Below are positions 1-9,165 of a stretch of DNA of 64,000 nt, piece after piece. Location of the stretch: positions 53,330,078 through 53,394,077 of the forward strand of contig OY288241.1 of the NCBI GenBank assembly GCA_958450325.1, written 5' to 3'. The first letter of the stretch is position 1; each line of letters opens with the position of its first letter. Under the pieces are notes generated by a model. That model was not told the DNA's origin. It made no database searches and saw only the letters and a program-made list of their open reading frames with translations. The translations under genes and the position numbers were made by a program. This stretch comes from Agrostemma githago. Lineage: Eukaryota; Streptophyta; Magnoliopsida; Caryophyllales; Caryophyllaceae.

Positions 1-34
1 ACTACTCATATAAACAAAGTGCACTTTCTTTTAT

Positions 35-243
35 GATCATCCATGTAAAAGAACTCTGCAGTTAAGCATGCTTGGCTGAGAGTAGTCTAAGGATGGGTGA
101 CCTGCTGGGAATGTTTCCGGGATGCGCATGAGTGAGGACAAAATACGCTGGAAATGACTCGTGTTGGTCTGTGGGACCAATACTAAGCATGGCGTGCTAC
201 TGCGGTTAACATTTCCGGTCCTAGGATTGGGTCGGGGTGTTAT
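35..243 (+). mobile_element. Cassandra-like LTR fragment with 5S rRNA half
   Basis: Bases about 50-112 closely match the 3' half of plant 5S rRNA (AACTCTGCAGTTAAGC, then GGATGGGTGACCTGCTGGGA). They are followed by about 130 bp of non-5S sequence ending GGGTCGGGGTGTTATAGC. A 5S-like segment followed by this GGGTCGGGGTGTTA end is the pattern of the LTR of Cassandra, a non-autonomous TRIM retrotransposon whose LTR carries 5S promoter sequence. The 5' half of the 5S and the rest of the LTR are missing, and no clear tRNA-Met primer site follows, so this is a fragment. It is not a functional 5S gene because only half is present. A 5S-derived SINE is the main alternative. Confidence 0.7.
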
Positions 244-295
244 AGCCATGACAAGTCGTAAACCATTTTCTTTTACGATTTAGAACGAATGCCCT

Positions 296-540
296 ATGAT
301 TACATTTCATTCTGTTGTATTTCATTCTAATAATTGCAACAAAACTTGTAATTTGGATCTTTTCCATGCTAGGTTAGGACAAACTTCATTAGAAAAGCTT
401 AAACATGTATTTCCTTCTATTCAAAATGAAATAAAAGTTCTTAACTGTGATACTTGTGTTCTAGCAAAGCATCATGTTCTTGCTTTTGCTCGTAGTGACT
501 CTCATGCTTCTCATTTATACTCTACTTTAACTTTTCGTAA
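296..540 (+). pseudogene. Ty1/copia GAG-pre-integrase fragment
   Basis: The translation contains LFHARLGQTSLEKLKH followed about 30 residues later by CDTCVLAKHH. This is the His-Cys zinc-binding GAG-pre-integrase segment that sits between protease and integrase in Ty1/copia polyproteins. Only about 75 residues are recognisable. No integrase core follows, because the reading frame runs into a small MITE at 541, and no protease precedes it. It is therefore a short relic of a copia element, with no LTR visible beside it. Family assignment rests on the HARLG and CxxC spacing only; lineage within copia cannot be judged. Confidence 0.7.
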
Positions 541-642
541 TACTCCGTCCGGTTTTTTAAAGTTTGCCCATTCAATAAAATTATAAAATATTTCTTACAT
601 ATATTCATGAAGTGAGACAAACATTAAAAAATGGAGGGAGTA
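541..642. mobile_element. Stowaway-like MITE, about 100 bp
   Basis: The left end TACTCCGTCCG and right end TGGAGGGAGTA are imperfect inverted repeats of the Stowaway type (TA followed by CTCCCTCCG). The short interior has no coding potential. It lies immediately after the copia fragment and may have inserted into it. A related interior (ATATTTCTYACATATATTCATGAA) recurs in the degenerate copy at 12972-13067. Confidence 0.6.
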
Positions 643-653
643 ATATTACTAAT

Positions 654-1323
654 TGTTCCGGTATGGAAACAATTAGACCCGATTCTGAGTTCGGATCATT
701 TGCTATGGTGTTTGAAGTCCTAAAGTGATCAATGTAAGTCTTCTATTGACTCTCCCCTTCTCCTCACTCCAATGGTCGAACTTCTCCGGCGGAGATGGCC
801 ACCCCCTGCACAAGGAACACACAGGGCCCCGGGGGTGTCCGAGGGAACCCTCTCCGATGCCAAAGTCAGTTTGTGGAATGCCTTAACGAACCTAGCTCGT
901 GAGGAACTAAGTGGCGGTTTTTAGAGTGAGAGTCTAGAGAGAGAATTTCCAACCCCCTTTTTGTGGGAAATGGAAGGGTATTTATACCTTCCCACAAGAA
1001 AGAGGAAGGAGGAGAGAGAATGGGAGAAGGGGTGGATGAGGGGGTGACAAGTGGCTTCACCTCATCCACCCATTCCCCTTTACCTGTAGGCAAAATGACG
1101 AGAGGGCCCTTGATTTCCCTTGCTCCTGTTGGGCATGCGAACACCTAAGAACCAGGAGGCAGGGAGTACTGGTTGCCCTGCTTGGCAGGGTGGTGACGCC
1201 CTACCGGGCAGGCGGACGCCTTAGAGTGATGGCTTCTTGCTTCGTGACCTGCCTGGTGGGTCCTTTATTTACCCCAGGGCCAAAATGGCGGGCGGCCCGT
1301 TTGCAGGCTTCCGACCCCCATCA
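654..1323 (-). repeat. 3' LTR of element 1
   Basis: A 670-bp copy running (plus strand) from TGTTCCGGTATGG to CGACCCCCATCA, nearly matching 11833-12514. It has TG...CA ends. A minus-strand TATAAATA (979-986) sits in a GC-poor dip and is the likely LTR promoter. It lacks about 12 bp that the 5' LTR has near its inner GC-rich end. No clean polypurine tract is visible just inside it (1324 onward). Confidence 0.93.
979..986 (-). promoter_or_regulatory. TATA box of element 1 LTR
   Basis: Minus strand TATAAATA inside the near-palindrome GGTATAAATACC. The same motif is at 12158-12165 in the 5' LTR, the copy that would drive genomic RNA. Called from sequence match and position only. Confidence 0.5.
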
Positions 1324-1588
1324 ATTGGCCCTCGCCGGCTAAGGGGAAGCAGGGTTCTCCTTGGTAGGCGATCTCTTAGGATGGGAGGTTGACTTCTTAG
1401 CATTTAATGCGTTGCATGTTTCACAGGGAAGGAAACTCAACTGCATGGGATATGCGAAGAGTCGGAATGTCTTTCAGCTCATGATTACCTCTTGCAAAGA
1501 GGATTTTTGGGCAGCGTGCCTCCTCAGTGATTGGTTCTTCTCTTTATTGAAGTGGTTGGGGTGCCATAAACGGTGTGTTCTACCCTTG

Positions 1589-1595
1589 TATAAAT
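1589..1595 (+). promoter_or_regulatory. TATA box for small antisense gene
   Basis: TATAAAT on the plus strand, 71 bp before the ATG at 1667 and followed by a pyrimidine-rich leader. Spacing fits a plant core promoter for the gene antisense to gag-pol. Confidence 0.45.
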
Positions 1596-1666
1596 TCCAA
1601 TCCCTACCACTTCTTACGTTTCATCTTCAATCCTTCTTCTAGCTTTATTTTCTCTTTACAAGAACA

Positions 1667-2251
1667 ATGTCTTGGGTTAAGAAAACAGTTCTTCGCTGCG
1701 GGGTTCGTGTGGGTACGTTTCGCTTCAAGGGATTTTGGAGATTAAGGTATCCAAGGGCGGCTTTTCTGGCCCTGCGTCACAGTAGGCGACTTCGACTTCG
1801 TTCCCCTCTGAATGCCAGGAGGAGGGCTGCCCGAAGGAAAGTTGCCAGGGTAGGCAAGCGTCCTATCCGATCTTCATCTCCACCTGGGCCCATGGCTGGG
1901 CGCTGCTCTGGCTGCTTTGATAGGGGGTGCTATACGTGCTTCCCCTGGCTACACCCCGAGCAATTTGTTCCTAATTGTTCTGAGCTTACTTCATCCCCTG
2001 AGTCAGGCCCTTCTTCCCCTGTGAGGAAGACGGGCTGTGGTTCCTGTGACGACGTCAGGACGGTCCCCAATGGCAGGGACTGGGATATCAGTAGTCGTGA
2101 CTCCGGGGATAGTGAGGGCCAAGGCTACTCCTCCGGCGATGGCGAGGAGGACTTCCCCACTGATCCTTTCAAGGATTCAGATGATTGGGACTGGGGGTCA
2201 GCTTTGGGTGACAACAGCCCAAGGGATTATTCGGGCTCTAACGATGACTAG
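1667..2251 (+). CDS. Antisense ORF in Tat element 1, unknown function
   Basis: An uninterrupted 194-codon frame, antisense to gag-pol, lying between the 3' LTR and the larger antisense gene. The first 70 residues are very rich in Arg/Lys (RRLRLRSP, RRRAARRKVAR), which could be a nucleic-acid-binding or nuclear-targeting region. The last 70 are acidic and Ser/Gly/Asp rich (DSGDSEGQGYSSGDGEED), ending in SGSNDD. I do not recognise a named domain. A TATA-like box lies 71 bp upstream and an AATGAATGAAAA stretch about 105 bp downstream could serve in polyadenylation. An acidic, low-complexity tail can arise by chance in GC-rich DNA, so whether it is translated is open. Confidence 0.45.
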   Translation: MSWVKKTVLRCGVRVGTFRFKGFWRLRYPRAAFLALRHSRRLRLRSPLNARRRAARRKVARVGKRPIRSSSPPGPMAGRCSGCFDRGCYTCFPWLHPEQFVPNCSELTSSPESGPSSPVRKTGCGSCDDVRTVPNGRDWDISSRDSGDSEGQGYSSGDGEEDFPTDPFKDSDDWDWGSALGDNSPRDYSGSNDD

Positions 2252-2556
2252 GTCTGCCCAGGGTTTGCAAGCTGGTGGGTTGAGCCAGAGTTGGGCTCTT
2301 TTTTGTACTTATTTGTTTGTTTCAGATGTAACTTGCCCATTTTGGGCCTTTTTCCCTAATGAATGAAAAAAGATCAAGCTGTTTTTTTTTGAATGAATGC
2401 GGGGATGACGTCATTAGGTGATCAGCCCTCTGACACCCTTTGCCTTTTCGAGGCCCTTCTTGGGAAGAGGCGAGCGGTTGATGTTCAAAACGTGACACGT
2501 GGGGTAGTTTTTTGGGGAAGTACTGTCAGAGGGGCGGCCCTTCGGCTTCCTGGGCT

Positions 2557-2564
2557 TATATAAG
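2557..2564 (+). promoter_or_regulatory. TATA box of the main antisense gene
   Basis: TATATAAG within the palindrome GCTTATATAAGC, about 200 bp before the ATG at 2768. The leader that follows is pyrimidine rich. It is well placed to drive transcription opposite to gag-pol. Confidence 0.5.
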
Positions 2565-2767
2565 CCTCTTTCCTCCCCCTATTTATCTTTTTCCCACTTC
2601 TCAAACTCGAAAACCCTCTTTATTTCTCCACTGCTTGGGAACTCTTTTCTCAAGACTGAGAAGCTTCCTTCCTCGGATTTTCACGCGGCGATCACCGTTT
2701 CTAGGTTAGAATCTCGCCCCAAAAAACCCGTTTTCTTTTTAGTTTCTTCACATCTCTTCTTGAATCA

Positions 2768-5140
2768 ATGTCTCGCGCTCGTATTCTTTCTTTTGTCGAT
2801 CCACCGTTTGAGAGGGCGGAGGGTGGGGAGGAGGACAGGACTAGCCTGGCCTCCTCTTCTGGAGTTAGGTTTACCGGGGAGGATCATTCTGAGGGGGAGG
2901 ATGCCAACTCCCCTGAACCTGCCCCCTTTGACGTCGTTGACTCCGACGACGAGGCTCTGGAGATAAACCCTTCTAGGATAGCTGGTCCCCTTGTCCCTAG
3001 GGAGAAGGGGAGGACATATTATCTAGATAAGGCCAAGTACCATATTCCTTTAAGGACTTACCCTGAAGCCAATAATCGAGATTTGATTTTGGCACTTAAT
3101 GCTGCTGGGGCCATTGAGGACTTTTACAATTTTGGGGAAGGGTATACAATTGTGATTCCTGGGGAGAAGGACACAGTGTGTTGTCCCCCTGACGGCTGCA
3201 TAGTCGTCTATCACAAAAGTTTGGAGTTCGGCTGGCGATTCCCCCTGCACTCTTTCCGGAGGAGGCCTTCAGGAGAATGAATGTGGCCATAGCTCAGTTG
3301 ACAGCCAGTGCGATCAGGTCATTAATATCCTACGCTTGGACCTGTATCTTCCACGGGGAGGGACCCACTATTGATGCCCTGCGTTTTATGGTGGGGCTGC
3401 AAATGGTATCCTCATCAGGGGGGATGGCTCCCCTGGATACTGGTCCCTTCAGAGGCAGAAGGGTTATACCTTAGTCTGGCCGGCTTTAAACAGCCTGAAA
3501 GACTGGATAAACAATTGTTTATATGTACACAGCGCCTCTGGGTGGAAGATTCCCAGACATTTTAGAAATCACGTCCATACTCGCCTGGAAACTCGTGAGG
3601 AGTACCATCCAGGTGTTGGGGGGAAGGCCTTGGATGTAAAATTAAACATGCTGGACGAGAAAGTGATCAAGAAATTTGCGGCTGTCACTGATAAATCCGG
3701 CGTCTGCAGCCTTGCCTTCTGGCTTCCTCAGCAGAGCTCATTGCCACGGATAACTATTTGGGCCGTGTGGGCCTGATTCCTGGCCTTGAAGAAGGTAGTT
3801 CAGGGATTTTTACCGGCCTTGTTGCTCTGTTTTTCTATGTTTCTTTCTAACCGGTTGTTCTTTTTCTTTGCCCTGTAGATCCCAAATCTCGCTTCTAGTC
3901 GAGGAAGAAGATAAGGAGGCTTGGCTTGACCGAGAATTTTGTGATTATTTCCAAGCGTCCCTCCCTTCCTTCGAGCTATAAGAAGGGTGAAAAGAACCTA
4001 ATGAAGTTCGTGAAGAGTCTTTCAGCCAGCCAAAGGCTTCCTCTTCCTCCAAGGCTGCCGCCTGTAAAGCCGACGGCTCCTCCCTCCGATGTTCAGGGTA
4101 CAGAGGCAGAGGTTACCTCAGAGGCCACCTCTTCCCCTGCCGGCAAACGAGGTGATTCCCCTGCGGGGACCCACACCCCCCAGGGATCACACCCTGCCAA
4201 CTCCGAAGGAACTGGGGAGAGCGTCCCCCTGGAATGCAGGAGAAAAGGAGGTAGAGAACCCGCCGGGGCTGCTCATGTGGTTGACTTGGAGACCGACGTT
4301 GAGACCCCTGAGCCAAAACGCCCTGCCCGTGAGATTCCAGGCACTTTCTTCTCAGAGGAGAACACGGAGTTCCACTATACTGCGGGCGATAGTGTGGATG
4401 TCTCTGCCCTGCTTTTAGATTCTGGGGTCGTCCTGGCAGACCGCCTCACCAAGTCTGTGACTTCTACCTCCCACCAAGTGATCCAATATATTCAGTGCAC
4501 TTCCAGGGTGCTACAAGCCTCAGCTGAGTTGGCGGCTCTCAGCCGCCTGAGTGATGAGGAGCTGATTGTCACTCCTGGGGTTCCCCCTCCTGATCGTCTG
4601 GCCATGGTGGAAAGGGATGTCACCCTGATCAGCAACTTGAAGGATAAGTTGGCGAAACCGGAAGGTGAGATGGAGGAAATGAAGGGTCAGGCGACTCGAT
4701 GGAAGCTCCAGAGGGAGAAGGCCATGAAAGAAGTGTCGAAGCTGGAAGCGGATTTGAAAGGGAGCAATCTGGCGGTGGAGCAGGCAAACAAGTCTCTGGC
4801 TGAAATGGAACATACAAAAAGAAAGGCAGCCGACCTGGAGGAGCGTTTGTCGAAGGCTAACTCGGAGCTTAAGCAGGCTCAGGCTGACTTGAAGGCCAAG
4901 GGCGAAGAATGGCAGAGGGAGAAAGATACCATCCTGGAGGAGACTGAGATCGCAGTGGATACGAGTTTTCAGGATGGGGCTAACTCTTCACTGGAACTCG
5001 TCATGGAGGTAATCAGGGAGATGTTCCCCGATTTCGATGAGGAAGCCTTCAGGAACCTTTACTCCATCAAGAATGAGGCTCGGGCTAGCAAGGCGGCTGA
5101 GGAGGCTGATGGTGCCAGTAAGGATGCCCCCAACGTCTGA
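2768..5140 (+). pseudogene. Antisense gene: gypsy-type Transposase_28-like protein with coiled coil
   Basis: Reading opposite to gag-pol, this region encodes an acidic N-terminus, then a globular part (KAKYHIPLRTYPEANNRDL; FGWRFPLHSF; MNVAIAQLTASAIRSLIS) that I recognise as the kind annotated in plants as putative gypsy-type transposon protein (Transposase_28-like). A later frame continues with GYTLVWPALNSLKDWINN. A consensus intron lies at 3795-3878 (donor GGTAGTT, acceptor CCCTGTAG). The 3' exon (open from 3926) has a long coiled coil from about residue 225 to 345 of that frame (heptads through ISNLKDKLAKPEGEMEE and LEERLSKANSELKQ) and ends SKDAPNV. Frame shifts near 3250, about 3400 and between 3560 and 3730, plus a stop at 3897-3899 after the intron, mean it is broken. 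Its role in Tat elements is not known. Confidence 0.65.
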
Positions 5141-5344
5141 TGTGCAGGGGCTTTGCAATTTTCTCTTGCTCTGATCCTGCTATATCTTTTTCTTGTGATA
5201 ATCTTTAACTTTCGTGCCCGGGCTCTGATGGGCCGGCCATCTTTGTAATCTTTCTTTTGTTTTTGTAAAAACACTTGGATTTGTTATGAATGCTTTTTAT
5301 TTCAGCCTGTTTTTTCCTTTTAAAGCTATGACCTGCCTCCTGTC

Positions 5345-5735
5345 TGCCCAGAGGCAGGGAGGGGTTTTTTGGCGTTTTTATACAAGGTTGGGGGGATTGC
5401 CCCCAGTCCTTGTTATTGGCGTGCGAAGCCTAGCCTGACCCTGACTTCTTTTTCGAAGTCCAGGGCCCTGCCCCCGCCTGCCCAGAGGCAGAGTGGGGTT
5501 TTGGCATTTTTTATACAAGGTTGGGGGGATTGCCCCCAGTCCTTGTTATTGGCGTGCGAAGCCTATCCTGACCCTGGCTTCTTTTTCGAAGTCCAGGGGG
5601 CCTGCCCCCTGCCTGCCCAGAGGCAGGGAGGGGTTTTGGCGTTTTTTGTACAAGGTTGGGGGGATTGCCCCCAGTCCTTGTTTTTGGCGTACGAAGCCTA
5701 GCCTGACCCTGGTTTCTGTTCGAAGTCCAGGGGGG
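5345..5735. repeat. 134-bp tandem repeat, about 2.9 copies
   Basis: Three head-to-tail units begin at 5345, 5479 and 5614 (TGCCCAGAGGCAG), so the period is 134-135 bp. Each contains TACAAGGTTGGGGGGATTGC, then a GTCCTTG block and TTCGAAGTCCAGGG. They lie between the end of pol and the antisense gene. This is the hypervariable 3' untranslated zone that is known in Tat elements to hold short tandem arrays and to seed satellites. Confidence 0.9.
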
Positions 5736-6013
5736 CCTTCCCAAGGGTAGTCAGGGGGATTGAAATTTTTCTTGGGGGGCCTATTTTCCTTGGTTCCAGC
5801 AACAGGGGGGCCTCCCCCTATTGCCCCCTGCTCGTTTGTGTGTGAAAACTGTAAATTTTGAACAGGCAACGAGTATGGATTGAAAGCTTTTCATTTCTTC
5901 GGGATTTGCTACAATCATTTGTGGCAGGAATCGTCGACAATTCTGTTTTGACCGTCCTCCGCCGGTTTTTCTTTGACAAGTAAAATAAAAAAAAGCTATC
6001 AAGCTTCCTACTT
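5736..6013. other. 3' untranslated spacer of element 1
   Basis: About 280 bp between the tandem repeat and the pol stop codon. It holds GC-rich remnants (runs of CCCCC and GGGGGG) and no convincing frame. It is part of the pol transcript's 3' untranslated region and of the antisense gene's downstream flank. Confidence 0.6.
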
Positions 6014-8860
6014 TTAAACATAGTACTTTTTTAGATTGTCTATATTCCTGTGTGCGGCTAACTCGTGGCCTTCAAGGTTGGCGATCTTGTAGGTGCCTGG
6101 GCCTTTAATCTGGGTTACCCTGTATGGGCCTTCCCAGTTGGCGCTTAATTTTCCATGTTCATGCGCTTTTCCTACCGCCTGCGTTTTTCTTAGGACTAGG
6201 TCCCCCACCTGAAAACTCCTTTCGTTTACTTTTCTGTTGTATGCCCTTCTCATTCTTTGTTGGTAGGCCGCTATGTTAGTGCTGGCCTCCTCCCTGACTT
6301 CCTGGACCAGGTCTAGGGCTTCAGCCATTGCTGCCTCGTTATCTGCCTGATTATATTGTTGGGATCTCAGAGTTGGTATCCGGGCTTCTATAGGTAACAA
6401 GGCCTCTGCTCCATAGACTAGGCCAAAGGGTGTCTGGCCTATAGACTCCTTGCGTGTGGTTCTGATTGACCATAGAATACTTGGCAATTCGTCTGCCCAC
6501 CTACCCTTAAGGTCATCTACCATTTTCTTTAATCCATTCATAATCTGCTTATTGGCAGCTTCAGCCTGCCCATTAGTTTGTGGGTGGCAGACAGCGGAGT
6601 AGGCGACTGCTATTCCATGCCCCTCCAGCCAGGTTCTCAGGGGGTCATTGTCAAACTGTCTTCCGTGGTCGAACACCAGCATCTTTGGTAAGCCAAATCT
6701 AGTTATGATATTCCTCCAAATGACTTTTCTGACTGCAGGTTCGGTGATGTTAGGGACTGCTTCAGCCTCGATCCATTTGGTAAAGTAGTCAATCCCTACT
6801 ATTAAGAACTTCCGACCTCCGGTAGCTGTAGTAAAGGGGCCCAGTATGTCCATTCCCCACTGAGCGAAAGGAATGGGGGAAAGGATTGGCCTGAGTTCTT
6901 GGGCTGGAGCATGGATTGAAGGGGCAAAGAGTTGGCATTTTCTGCATTTTCGAGTCTGATCTCTTGCGTCTGCTAGCAGGGTCGGCCAGTAGTACCCTGC
7001 CCTCAGGGCTTTGTGCGCCAGGGATCTTCCTCCTATGTGGTGCCCGCAAATTCCTGAGTGGATGTCGTCTAGAACTTCTTCCGCCTGCCCTGCCCCCAGG
7101 CACTTGAGCAGGGGTGAGGAAAATGACTTTTTGTATAAGTCATCTACTATTAGTACGAACCATGTGGCCCTTGCCAGCGTTTTTCTCTTTTGAGCAGGGT
7201 CAAGCGGTAAGATTCCATGCTTCTTGAATTGGATGATTGGAGTCATCCAATTTTCTGGGTCATCCTCTTCGATGATATTAATCGGCTGGGGGGAGGCGGT
7301 AGATTTTTCTTGGATTACGTCCACCCAGACCGATCTTCGTATGTCTTGTAAACTTGAGCTGGCCAACTTTGACAGGACGTCTGCCCGGTTATTCTGGGAC
7401 CGGGGAATCTGCCTGATTTCGTAGGACTTAAGCCCCGACAGCTCTTGTTTTACCCTTTCCAAATACATGGCCATAGCCTGGTCTCTTGCCTCATACTCTC
7501 CATTGATTTGGTTGGCGATGAGCTGGGAGTCTGTTGCCAGAATTACCCTCTCTGCTCCGGCGGCTTTGGCCAATTTTATGCCTGCCAGGACGGCCTCATA
7601 CTCGGCCTCGTTGTTAGATGGAGGGAAGGTGAACCTGAGAGCATGCTCAAAGTCCGTTCCTTCAGGGCTGGTTAATACGACCCCTGCCCCTGCACCGTTG
7701 GTCGTGGAAGATCCGTCCGTGTACACTACCCATTCTCCAGTGAGGGGATCATCTTTCTCTGAGTAGGAGCACTCGGCCAGGAAATCCGCCAGGGCCTGCA
7801 CTTTTATGGCTGCCCTGGGCTGATAAGATATTCCTAGCCCGCTTAACTCGATGGCCCATTTCAACAGTCTTCCTGATTTTTCAAACTTTTCCAAGACTTT
7901 TTCCAATGGTTGATCAGTCAATACTACAACAGGGTGCGCTTCAAAGTAAGGTCTGAGTTTTCGGGCTGCAATGACGATTGTGTATGCCGCCTTCTCAACC
8001 ACAGGGTAATTCTTTTCGGCTGCTCCCAGGGCATGACTCACAAAGTATATGTGCTGTTGAGAGCCTGCTTCCTCTCTTAAGATAACCGCACTTACTGTCG
8101 AGTTGGTGACGGCGATGTAAAGGAAAAGTTCTTCCCCTGCCACTGGCCTCGCCAGGGTGGGGAGTTTTTTCAAGTGTTCCTTTAGTTGTTCAAAGGCTTC
8201 CTTTTGCGCATCCTCCCACTTAAATTGTTTATCGCCTTTCAAGACTTTGAAGAATAGTGTTGATTTGTCTGCTGATCTGGCGATGAAGCGTGCCAGGGCA
8301 GCCATCCTACCAGTCAGGCGCTGGATATCCCTAATGATTTTCGGTTCTGGGAGGTCCAAGACTGCCTGAACCTTTTCAGGGTTGGCGTCTATTCCTCTTT
8401 CACTGACCAGAAAACCTAGGAATTTTCCGGAGCGAACCCCGAATGTGCACTTTTTGGGGTTGAGCTTCATCTTGTAAGCGCGCAGGGAGGAGAAGGTTTC
8501 TTGCAGGTCTGTCAAGTGCTGATTATCTCCCTTGCTTTTTACGATTGCGTCATCGACGTAGGCCTCCAAATTTCTACCCTTTTGTTTTTCAAAGACCTTG
8601 TCCACCAATCGCTGGTAGGTGACCCCTGCGTTCTTTAGTCCGAAAGGCATCATTTTGTACATATAAGTGTCATGGATGGTGATGAAGGCACGCCTCACCC
8701 TGTCGGGCTGCCATAAGTACACCTGATGGTACCCTGAAAAGGCATCCAGAAAGCTTAGCATGGAGTACCCACTGGTGGCGTCCACCAATTGGTCTATTCT
8801 GGGAAGGGGATAGCAGTCTTTTGGGCAGGCCTTGTTGAGGTTTGTGAAGTCCACGCACAT
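6014..8860 (-). CDS. pol: Tat pol: reverse transcriptase, RNase H and integrase (main part)
   Basis: A 948-codon open stretch. Reverse transcriptase comes first (SFLDAFSGYHQ at 36-46, MPFGLKNAG at 71-79, catalytic YVDD at 101-104), then a degenerate gypsy RNase H/connection region (about 240-340), then a second RNase H (YTDGSS with D382, E420, D444, D494). The integrase follows, with the HHCC finger (H601, H607 or H608, C639, C642) and core D671, D731, E767. D731 sits in DHGRQF where the family usually has DNG. The C-terminal chromodomain is absent, as in Tat. The upstream part continues in the same frame beyond a TAG at 8864-8866, so translation start at 8860 is not real. The enzymes would copy the RNA genome and insert the cDNA. 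Confidence 0.9.
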   Translation of the reverse strand: MCVDFTNLNKACPKDCYPLPRIDQLVDATSGYSMLSFLDAFSGYHQVYLWQPDRVRRAFITIHDTYMYKMMPFGLKNAGVTYQRLVDKVFEKQKGRNLEAYVDDAIVKSKGDNQHLTDLQETFSSLRAYKMKLNPKKCTFGVRSGKFLGFLVSERGIDANPEKVQAVLDLPEPKIIRDIQRLTGRMAALARFIARSADKSTLFFKVLKGDKQFKWEDAQKEAFEQLKEHLKKLPTLARPVAGEELFLYIAVTNSTVSAVILREEAGSQQHIYFVSHALGAAEKNYPVVEKAAYTIVIAARKLRPYFEAHPVVVLTDQPLEKVLEKFEKSGRLLKWAIELSGLGISYQPRAAIKVQALADFLAECSYSEKDDPLTGEWVVYTDGSSTTNGAGAGVVLTSPEGTDFEHALRFTFPPSNNEAEYEAVLAGIKLAKAAGAERVILATDSQLIANQINGEYEARDQAMAMYLERVKQELSGLKSYEIRQIPRSQNNRADVLSKLASSSLQDIRRSVWVDVIQEKSTASPQPINIIEEDDPENWMTPIIQFKKHGILPLDPAQKRKTLARATWFVLIVDDLYKKSFSSPLLKCLGAGQAEEVLDDIHSGICGHHIGGRSLAHKALRAGYYWPTLLADARDQTRKCRKCQLFAPSIHAPAQELRPILSPIPFAQWGMDILGPFTTATGGRKFLIVGIDYFTKWIEAEAVPNITEPAVRKVIWRNIITRFGLPKMLVFDHGRQFDNDPLRTWLEGHGIAVAYSAVCHPQTNGQAEAANKQIMNGLKKMVDDLKGRWADELPSILWSIRTTRKESIGQTPFGLVYGAEALLPIEARIPTLRSQQYNQADNEAAMAEALDLVQEVREEASTNIAAYQQRMRRAYNRKVNERSFQVGDLVLRKTQAVGKAHEHGKLSANWEGPYRVTQIKGPGTYKIANLEGHELAAHRNIDNLKKYYV

Positions 8861-8863
8861 TCT

Positions 8864-9160
8864 CTATGCGCCCGAGGACTTTTTCACCATTACGACGTTT
8901 GCCAGCCATTCAGGGTAATCACAGATTTCAATGAAATCTGCTTTCAAAAGTTTTTCTATCTCCTCCTCTATGGCTAGGTCTTTCTCTGCTGACATGTTTC
9001 TTTTCTTTTGTTTGACGGGGCGGGCCTCCGGATTCACGTTCAGCCTGTGAACGATGTAAGCTGGGTCGACCCCTGGCATTTCATCCGCCGAGTAGGCGAA
9101 TACGTCCCTGTTATCCCTAAGGACCCTGATTAGCTCCGCCTAGTAGGATGCCTCCAGATC
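8864..9160 (-). pseudogene. pol: Tat pol: N-terminal end of reverse transcriptase
   Basis: The minus-strand frame continuous with 6014-8860 carries EMPGVDPAYIVHRLNV, then PVKQKKRNMSAEKD and FIEICDYPEWLANVVMVKK, the conserved N-terminal RT region of Ty3/gypsy. It stops at a TAG (8866-8864) where the family has a Trp codon just before RMCVDFTNLN, consistent with a G-to-A transition on the coding strand. A second TAG lies at about 9140. These two stops alone separate the RT from the protease. Confidence 0.85.
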
Positions 9161-9165
9161 AGCTC

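Noticed and set aside
50..112. Functional 5S rRNA gene
   Set aside because: Only the 3' half is present and it runs into an LTR-like sequence, so it is better explained as Cassandra.
866..1148. LTR-internal frames on both strands, repeated at 12045-12327
   Set aside because: They occur in both LTRs because these are copies; low complexity, no domain, within promoter/R sequence.
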